Translations under genes and position numbers: made by a program
Shown: positions 55,997 through 64,000 of the stretch, piece by piece
Numbering within the stretch: the first letter of the stretch is position 1
How the letters are laid out: every line of letters starts with the position of its first letter
Notes under the pieces: generated by a model
What the model saw: only the letters and a program-made list of their open reading frames with translations
What the model was told of the DNA's origin: nothing
Database searches by the model: none
Source of the DNA: Clitoria ternatea
Taxonomy: Eukaryota > Streptophyta > Magnoliopsida > Fabales > Fabaceae
DNA: 64,000 nt
Assembly (NCBI GenBank): GCA_037962975.1
Contig: CM075669.1
Span: 116,142,501 to 116,206,500, forward strand
Direction of reading: 5' to 3'

Positions 55997-57667
55997 CTAG
56001 CTGTAATAAACACGTAAGTTCTGGGTGTTCCATTTGTTGTGGATTGGAGTTCCATCAAGTTCTTCCAACCGGTATGACCCTTTTCCAGTCACTTCAGAAA
56101 CTCTATAAGGACCTTCCCACGTTGGTGCTAGCTTTCCTTGGTGAGCGAATTTATTCCCCACACTCGCCTTTCTCAAAACAAGATCTCCTGTGTTGAAAGC
56201 TCTGTACTGGACACGTTTATTATACCGGAGTGCTGCCTTTGCTTTTACTGCCTGATCTCTGACAAAAGCCTTTTCCCTTAACTCCTGGAGGACGTCCAGT
56301 TCTGATGCCAAATTGGCATTGTTATCTTCAGCTGAAAAATACTCCACACGAGCCGATCTTGTTTGTAGCTCCACTGGAATCATCGCCTCAACCCCGTACG
56401 TCAACCGGTATGGGGATTCGTTAGTTGAAGAATGAGGCGTGGTGCGGTATGCCCATAAAACATGACATAGCTGGTCATTCCATCCTCCCTTCGCTTCTCC
56501 CAGACGTTTCTTCAACCCCTTTAACACTTCTCGATTGGCTACCTCCGCTTGGCCATTGGTCTGAGGGTGTTCGACCGATGAAAATATCTGGATTATCCCC
56601 AGTCCTTCAAGCAAATCTGTGAACTTTTTGTCTGTAAACTGGGTGCCGTTGTCAGTCACAATCCGCCCTGGCACCCCGAACCGAGCTATGATATTTTCAT
56701 ACACGAAACGTCTTGTTCGCGCAGAAGTGATATGCACTACTGGTTCTGCCTCGATCCACTTGGTGAAGTAGTCTACCCCCACGATCAAATATTTGATACC
56801 TCCTGGCGCAGTGGGGAATGGACCCAAAATATCAAGGCCCCACTGGTAGAACGGCCAAGGTACAGCAGATGAGGACAGCTCTTGGGCCGGTGTATGGTGG
56901 AGATTGGAAAATTTTTGACAAGCGTCGCACTTCCTAACAAAATCTGCAGAATCCTGCTTCACAGTGGGCCACCAATATCCAGCCCTGAGGACTTTTCTCA
57001 TTAAGCTCCGACCCCCAGCATGGTGCCCACATTGCCCCTCGTGCACTTCCTCCAAAACCGCTTGAACCTCGTCCTCTCTCAAACACAAAAGATATGGGAT
57101 AGAGAATCCCCTTTTGTAGAGAACGCCATCAACCATAGTAAAATATGGTAGCTCCCTCTTCACTCGTCTTCTCTCCTTCTCTTCAGTGGGAAGTTGACCA
57201 TCAGCCAGATAGCGAATATAGGGGATGACCCAAGAATCCTCATATGGATAGTTCACCATGACAGCATTCAGAGAAGGGTACAGAGGTATGCTAGGTGATG
57301 TCAAAGTGCTTTGAACCACCGTTGTTGTGCTGTCGGGCTGCTTTGTACTTGCAAGTCTTGACAAGATGTCCGCTCTGGTGTTTTCCTCTCTGGGCACATG
57401 CTTGAACTCCAAAACTTCAAATCTTCCCTTCAACTCATTAACACAATTCAAGTACAATTGAAGCTGCGGCTCCTTCGCTTGGTACTCCCCCTGGATCTGT
57501 GAAATCACCAATTGGGAATCGCTGCACAGTGTGACTGCTGATGCTCCGATGTCAATCGCCGCACGGAGACCGGCCAAGCATGCTTCGTATTCAGCCTGGT
57601 TGTTGGAGGTCTTGAAATTGAATCGGAGGGAAATTTCTAGGTGCACACCATCATCACTTTCTACCAC
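55997..57667 (-). pseudogene. Tat RNase H (second) and integrase
   Basis: Open for 556 codons. An RNase H-like region comes first (NNQAEYEACLAGLRAA, SDSQLV, NTRADILSRLA), then the integrase HHCC finger (HEGQCGHHAGG, CDAC) and core: Asp in WGLDILGPF, Asp in IVTDNGTQF, Glu in GQAEVANRE. It ends NLRVYYS. All catalytic positions are present in this part. It continues in the same frame from the upstream part across two stops, at 57719-57721 and 57842-57844. Confidence 0.88.
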
Positions 57668-57841
57668 AATACCTGCTCCACAACCTTTGCTATTCGACGA
57701 TCCATCAACGTAAATGGTTCAATGCACTCGGGGGGTGGCAGGGTCCGCCCCAGTCATCTCCACAACAAAATCAGCCAACACTTGCACCTTGATGGCTCCT
57801 CGAGGCTCATACGAAATTTCAAATTCAGACAACTCGATAGA

Positions 57842-58594
57842 CTATTTTATCATCCTTTCGGCGAGGTCTGGCTTGCTAAACACTGAACGGAGAGGCAAAT
57901 CCGTTCTCACCAGCACTGGGTGCGCGTGGAAATAGGGCCTCAACCGTCGTGATGCCCACACGACTGCTAGAGCAGCTTTCTCAATCTTCTGATACCTTCC
58001 TTCCGCCCCCTGAAACGTCTTACTAGTAAAGTACACCGGCCTCTGCCCTTCAGGGGTTTCTTTAACCAAGGCCACGCCTAGGGCTTCATCAGAGATTGCT
58101 AAATACAAGATCAAAGTCTCACCAGGGTCAGGCTTAACCAAAATTGGTGGACTCGAGAGAACGGCCTTGAGCTGCTGGAAGGCTTGTTCTTGCTCCTCTC
58201 CCCATTCAAAATTCTTGTGTTTCTTCAACGCCTTATACAGGGGAAGGGATCTGTGTGCCATTTTGGGCATGAAACGAGCCAGAGCGGCCACCTTCCCATT
58301 CAATGATTGGACTTCCCTCAGATTCTTGGGGCTCTGCATATCCAAGATTGCTTGACACTTCCCAGGGTTAGCCTCAATGCCTCTCTGGGTCAACATGAAC
58401 CCCAAGAATTTCCCAGCTGGAACGGCAAAGGTGCATTTTAAGGGGTTTAACCTCATGTTGTACTGTCGAAGCCTAGTGAAAACTTGGTGCAGATCTTCAA
58501 TGTGGTCTCCTCCAGCGGGCGTTTTGGCTATAATATCATCTATATAAACTTCGACCAGCCTGGTATGCATCCCTTCAAAGACTTTGTTAATCAT
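57842..58594 (-). pseudogene. Tat reverse transcriptase C-terminal part and first RNase H
   Basis: Open for 250 codons from MINKVFEG, with the catalytic YIDDIIAKT, thumb (GFMLTQRGIEANP) and RNase H (LYLAISDEALGVALVKE). It ends at TAG 57842-57844 where the family usually has Trp; a further TGA at 57719-57721 also sits at a Trp position. Both fit G-to-A changes. Confidence 0.85.
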
Positions 58595-58620
58595 ACGCTG
58601 ATAGGTAGCGCCAGCGTTCT

Positions 58621-61468
58621 TTAATCCAAAGGTATGACGGTGTAGCAGAAAACACCGCGGTCATTGACAAAGGCAGTTTTCTCTTGGTCTCCCTCCCACA
58701 TCGGAATCTGGTTATACCCCGAATAAGCATCCATGAAACTGAGGTACTGGTAACCAGATGAATCATCCACCATGCGATCAATGTTGGGCAGGGGGTATGG
58801 ATCCTTGGGGCAGCAACGGTTAAGATCCACATAATCTGTGCACATTCTCCATTTGCCATTAGCTTTCTGCACCATAACTACATTAGAAAGCCAAGAAGAG
58901 TAGCGTATCTCCCTTATAAAGCCCGCTTTCAACAACTCCTCTGTCTGCTCACAAGCTGCCCTCTGCTTCTCCCGTCCCAACCTCCTCTTCTTCTGGGCCA
59001 CCGGTCTTGTTTCAGGGTACACAGCAAGCTTGTGGCAACAGAAATCAGGGTCCATCCCAGGCATGTCTGCTGCTGTCCATGCGAAAAGATCCTTGAACTC
59101 CTGTAGAAGGGCTAATAAGCATTGCTCTATAGCAAACTCCAGCTTATCATTGATGTGCGTGACCTTCTCTGGGGAATCCCCTAAGACAACATCCCTGGAA
59201 CCACCATCCGGTGTAGGCTTAGAGGGATTGAGTAGATCAATCTTCAATTCCGCTCTGGGGTCCAGATCAATTAGACTGACAGACCCTGCCGCTGTTCCTC
59301 CGTCGTTCAGCTTCCTCTTCTTGTTGAATGCTTCCAACTTGACCATGTTGAGGCTCAGGTTATAACAATATCGAGCCATCTCCTGATCACCACGGAGAGA
59401 GGACACACCGTTGTCCTTGTCAATGAATTTGATCAAGAGGTGAGGAGTGGATACAATTGCTTCCATCACATTCAGTGTAGGACAGCCTATGATACCGTTG
59501 TAAGGGGATTCCACATCAATCACCAGAATTCTTGACTTGACTGTTCTCGCTCCAGGCTCTCCTTCAAAAGAAATCAGAGTGTCAAGATACCCCTTGGTGG
59601 GTTGCTTGGCTCCATTAAACGCTGTGAGTTCTTGCGTGTAAGGTTGTAAATCTGCATCATTGAAACCCATTCGTTTGAAACAATTATAAAAGATAACATC
59701 ACAAGAACTTCCCTGATCAACGAGGATCCTCTTGACATCCTTATTGGCTATGACTGCCATGATAACTACTGCATCATCACCTCCTGGGATTGTTGGGCCA
59801 AAGTCATCATCAGTAAATGACACCGTCGGAGCTGTCATGCCGTCCCTGAAAGGGCGGTTATCCCTTGGTTTGCCCTGGACAGACAGAATCATCCTGTGGT
59901 GATTCTTTCGTGCTGTGATTGATGCTCCTCCTCCCGCAAATCCTCCAGCTATCATCTCAATCACTTCCCGTCTGCCCTGCCTCTGCTGCTGGGGCATGTT
60001 ATTTTGTTGGGCATCTCCAGCAATCACTACTCCCTTCTGCTTTTCAGCCGCAGTAAACTTCCTTGCTGGATTACGTGTATTATCATCTTCGTCATCAGGA
60101 TCTCTACTCCTTTTTTCCATCCTCTGAGGCTCGTCTACAGATTTCTCCTTGAACAAATACTGCTTCAGCTTTCCTTCTCGAATGAGAGTTTCCACCGTAT
60201 TCTTTAATGCCTTACACTCATCAGTATTGTGTCCTGTCTGTTCATGGAAAGTGCAATACTTGCATGGGTTACCGCCCCTCTTGACTGGGGATGGTTTCCT
60301 TATACCAAAGACGTTCAATATTGGCCAACCAACCTCCCTCATGATTTGGGAGTGCCTGGTGTTCAATAGAGCATAGTTGTTGAACGATGATACACGCCTA
60401 TCTCGTGGATGCGGGCGAGCGTTTACAAAGTCTTCTCTAAAGGCATGCTTCTCAGGTATCACTCTCTCCTTTTCTCTCCTTGGCTGCTGAGTGGGTGCTA
60501 AAGGCTTCCTTCTTGTTGTGGTTGCCTCCAGATGCATCTCTATGCCCACGTATTTGGAAGCTTTCCTTCGAAACTCCTCGAAGGTTGTTGGGGGGCTCTT
60601 TGCCAAAGATAGGGCAAAGGCTGAACCAGGATGAAGAGCTTCCACTACAATATGAAGTTATATGGCCTCCGTGAGGTTGGGGACCAAAGCTGCCTCCTTA
60701 TAAAACCTTTTCAAGAACTCCTTAAGAGTTTCAGTTTCTCCCTGCCTTATCTGGGCCAAGGTGTGAGAAGTTCTTGGGATATCCCTAGAGATGACAAAAT
60801 GGCTTTTGAATGCAGCGGCCATTTCCTCCCAAGAGTCTATAGATCCTGAGGGTAAGCTTTTAAACCAGCTGAGAGCCTCCTCCATTAATGTTCTTGGGAA
60901 CATCCTACACATAACATCTTCATCTGCTCCCAAATACATAACTTCATACACATAAGCATCCAAATGCTTAGTGGGATCAGTTTCTCCATTATACTTCCCT
61001 ATCGACAGTGGCTGAGTTGTTTGCAAATGTTTTGGGATAGCAATGCTCATCAGCCTTCTTGAGAAAGGGACACTGAGCTTGTACGTCCCTGAAGTCACCA
61101 CCGCCTGCTCCCTTCTCCTGGTACTGACTCTATCACCAGAGTCTTGAGTCTGCTCTCTCTTCATACGTGGGGATCTTCGAATACTGGAGGGTTGTAGATC
61201 TATCCCTCGCTGATGCATGATGAGCATCCTCTGCATGGGACGCTGCCCTGTCCCCAGCTCCTCCTCTCTCCCGCTTCAACTCCATCAACTCTTCCCTGAG
61301 TTGCCTGATAACCTCATCGCGAGGGTCAGGCGTTTGCACTTGCACCATCCTCCGGGTTTGAGTTACAGGGGACTCGAAGACTAGTCTCCTTCCAGTCTGT
61401 TGATGGGTCACATCCTCCACGTGACCATCAACGAAATCTCTCCCATCACCTTCCATCGTGACAACCAA
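58621..61468 (-). pseudogene. Tat gag, protease and RT N-terminal part
   Basis: First ATG at 61456. A frameshift lies between about 61236 and 61190. Gag continues (TDPTKHLDAYVYEVMYLGA region) to a TAA at 60658-60660, then the same frame is open for 674 codons: CKYCTFHEQTGHNTDEC knuckle, protease ILVDQGSSCDV (Gln next to the catalytic Asp) and RT fingers/palm (KANGKWRMCTDYVDLNR, SFMDAYSGYNQI). A one-base frameshift near 58627, in the usual PFGLKN region, separates it from the rest of RT. Confidence 0.85.
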
Positions 61469-61498
61469 ACTTCTGCGAAAATGGGAATAACTCTAACG

Positions 61499-61518
61499 AG
61501 TCCCACCGGGCGTGCCAA
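61499..61518 (-). other. Primer-binding site of Tat element
   Basis: The minus strand reads TTGGCACGCCCGGTGGGAC right after the LTR end at 61519. The same form precedes gag in other Tat-lineage elements. Which tRNA it matches I cannot settle without a search. Confidence 0.6.
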
Positions 61519-62318
61519 TGAACTGGTCTGAACCGGGGTCTAGGATCCGGTGTGGGACCAGCCACAAGAATATAGGTATTTTTAGGGTTTGCACACCGGA
61601 ACAGTGAGTATCCGGTGTATTAATCCGGTCTCTCAGTGGGAGAAGCCGGTCTTGTTGTCCTGGAGATCCTTCACACCAGCGTTTCGCGTTGCAAGGGGGC
61701 GAAAGGTGGTGCCACCTGTGAAGATTCTCTGACGCTCAAGTTAGAAGAGTGTAAGAACTCAGTGAATGCCCAAGCGATGTAATAGTAAAGTGTGAGTTAG
61801 AACAACATCACCTTGCATGTGTCTTGAAATGAGCTATTTATAGTTGAACGTAGGAAATGAATCATTGGGTGCAAGTGGGCCCCTTGGTTCTGATAGCGTG
61901 TGAAGTGTGTTAATCAAAGTGGCTCAGTACTCAGAGTGTGTCAGGGGGGTAGGTCAATTATCAGAGTACGATCCCATAGGAAGAAGAGAGGATAATCACC
62001 TTTCCGCATAATCTGCTGACACATGTACTTGCTTTCTGAGGCCATTGACGTGACATATTTTGCTACATTCAGTATCTTCGCTGATAAGTTATTAGGGGAT
62101 CTTATCTCGCTGTGACTGAGAAACCTATAGTTATATAAGTGTTCTGTGAAAATGAACAATGATCCGTTATAGAGAAAATAAGTGGGGCGATTGTGAGATG
62201 AGAACGGAAGGCCAGACATCGGATATACGGTGTGGTAATGTTGAACCAGGACACCGGTTTTCCTTACATGAGGTCACTCTGACGTCACAAGATCGGGGCC
62301 GGTATCCAGACCGGATCA
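61519..62318 (-). repeat. Tat 5' LTR (800 bp)
   Basis: Plus-strand ends TGAACTGGTCTG and CCAGACCGGATCA form an imperfect inverted repeat. Followed outside by TATAT, the possible target site. A 92-residue frame inside both LTRs is a by-product, not a gene. Confidence 0.85.
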
Positions 62319-64000
62319 TATATATATATAGTAACTAAATACTAGTGAAGTAAAAAGGGAACTAGACTTAGACTATGGATAATTAACCATTTAAGAATAG
62401 TAATAAATTATAAATAAGGGTAACTAAAGAATGAACAAGCTTGAAGAAACAAGGGTCTAGTGTATTTAAAGTTAAGTATACAATTTAGTCCTTCAAGAAT
62501 TAGATTAGATCAAGTTAGGAAGTAAGAGGATAGTTTATATACATATGATTAATAACTAGGTACTAAATAAATAAAAAGGTTGGGCTAGATTAGCTTAGAC
62601 TAGTAATAATTTATAAGATATATTAACAAAGTCTAAATGTAATCATTATATCCAAAGGGGGAAATTATCTAGTTGACAGGAATGACAACTTAATTAAAAT
62701 TATTAATAATTAGATGTAAATAATTAATAAGTATACTCACACCTATAACTTATAAATATACTTATACTACGCATATATTATACTTGTATGTGTAGGTACT
62801 CACGACTGTTATATGCATCAATTAGTGTGAATCCGTAAGAATATTCTTAAGTATAGAGGTGATAGTTATAAAAAATAATAATACCTTATGATTAGTCTTA
62901 AGAGAATAAATTGTAATATAGAATCAATTAGATAAAGTAATATGTGTCTGTTCGATGGATGAATTGCTTGATTGACTTCCGTATGTTTGATTGACTCATG
63001 TGAATTACTTGTTGGTTGTGATATGAATGCCTGAATAAAGTATGATGAATTAAACGAGCACGATGAGATGTATGTTTGATGAATATGTTTATTGAATAAG
63101 TGATATGTGCTTGATTGACTAACATGAATGATTATGTGGATCACGTGTTCTTGTTGGTATAATAAATTATATGAGTATGGTCAAATATATGATGAAAGGA
63201 ATGAATCTTATACGATGCATTGATAAAATTTTATACAAAGGATAAAAGCAAGAATATGTCTAGGTAGGGATCCTGATATGATATGACGATGAGATGGTAA
63301 TGCGCTAAGATGCAAGTTTGTACCCCGAGAAATGATAAGCATGTGTACTCAACCCTACTTTTATTTTTAATTATCGAAGGGATGTACTACAACTATAATA
63401 ACAACTAAAGATAATATTAACAGGTAAATTAGACAGGTAGCCAATAGCTAGTAGGAATACACCTATAGCATCAATACAACCCATATCCTTAGAATAGTCC
63501 TACCAAGTGTTGTCATCACTAGTGACTTGATAATTCCCTGACCAAACTTATTTTCTCTAAAAGATAATTGAAGAAGATTTAAGGGACAATATAAAATAAA
63601 CCCGATGTTAAGAATGAAAGTGGTTGTTGAGGGGACCTTACCGATGATGAACACGATGGGAAATGAAAGAATGTGTATGAGACATGCATCATTTACATAT
63701 GACATATGGAAACTAGAGTATACATCATGGGTATGCTGGAGGACATTCATGTTCGGTCTCTGAGGAGAACCTTGGGAGTACAACCATAACGGAAACCCAA
63801 CGACATCAGAGTTACGCCTGAGCCGGGTAAGATCATGCAACTTGGTGTACTTTGACTAAATGACGGGATGTAACTATGACCATGAAAAGCCATGTCCCAG
63901 TATGATATGATGATATGAGAAGGATCCATGTTGACTAGGACCTAAGAGTCCTTAGTACCTTGTGATGTAAGGGACTTGGCAGGCTTTGGTCACTCTAGTA
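62319..64000. other. Unassigned repeat-like DNA right of the Tat element
   Basis: AT-rich, without a gene or clear element end. General composition resembles the inner parts of the solo LTRs, so it may be one more LTR continuing past the edge, perhaps the same one as 48745-50567. Not shown. Confidence 0.35.

Larger units (their letters stand above)
50568..62318 (-). mobile_element. Tat-lineage Ty3/gypsy retrotransposon, young
   Basis: On the minus strand: 5' LTR (62318-61519), PBS, gag, PR, RT, two RNase H regions, integrase, tandem repeats, an antisense ORF, PPT and a truncated 3' LTR (51089-50568). A second RNase H and an antisense ORF between integrase and 3' LTR are known Tat-lineage traits (Grande, Retand and relatives). 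The 522 comparable LTR bases differ at six positions by my count, with no gaps. The left end lost 278 bp of LTR and any target duplication. Confidence 0.88.

Overview
The window is nuclear DNA of a flowering plant, most likely a legume (a Phaseoleae relative such as Vigna, Phaseolus or Glycine is my best guess from the retroelement types; this is inference). It is dominated by nested LTR retrotransposons and contains one recognisable host gene. No bacterial-style operons, rRNA or tRNA genes were seen.

Layout. 1-3477: minus-strand Athila-type Ty3/gypsy element (gag open to the left edge, PBS, one LTR), inserted in an older LTR that starts at 3752 on the minus strand. 3753-7690: a CAC/CAT trinucleotide tract split by a hAT-like MITE and by solo LTR A (4545-7460). 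8164-18265: solo LTR B, interrupted by a complete but decayed CRM-type chromovirus (8841-17137). 20162-29493: an intact six-exon gene on the minus strand for an IMPACT/YigZ-family protein, whose last intron (7.7 kb) contains a terminal-inverted-repeat element, a split MITE and the 5.3 kb solo LTR C. 30143-32650: a Stowaway-like MITE, a foldback hairpin and the 5' end of a Ty1/copia element, cut off by a second CRM-type element on the minus strand (32651-about 38830) that has lost its 5' LTR and the catalytic core of its integrase. 39987-44831 and 45636-48739: solo LTRs D and E. 50568-62318: a young Tat-lineage Ty3/gypsy element on the minus strand, with gag-pol, a 59-bp tandem repeat and an antisense ORF that has its own TATA box and intron. 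The remaining stretches are AT-rich or are repeat DNA I could not assign.

Five LTR-like elements (A-E) share TGTAACA...TGTTACA-type ends and 5-bp target duplications (four perfect, one with a single mismatch) but contain no coding interior. They look like solo LTRs of one giant-LTR Ty3/gypsy superfamily (Tekay/Del or Ogre-like; clade not certain). The most striking signal is that all five, and also the unrelated Athila LTR, carry an array of short dyad-symmetric motifs in pairs whose centres lie mostly 19-22 bp apart, about two DNA helical turns. The sequence of the dyad differs between elements: CTCGCT-CA-AGCGAG in A, C and E, CACGCT-CA-AGCGTG in Athila, and TAATCGATTA in B and D. The spacing stays the same while the core sequence changes, which I have not seen described.

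The elements do not form a pathway. The window is a layered record of insertions around one conserved gene that is still spliceable.
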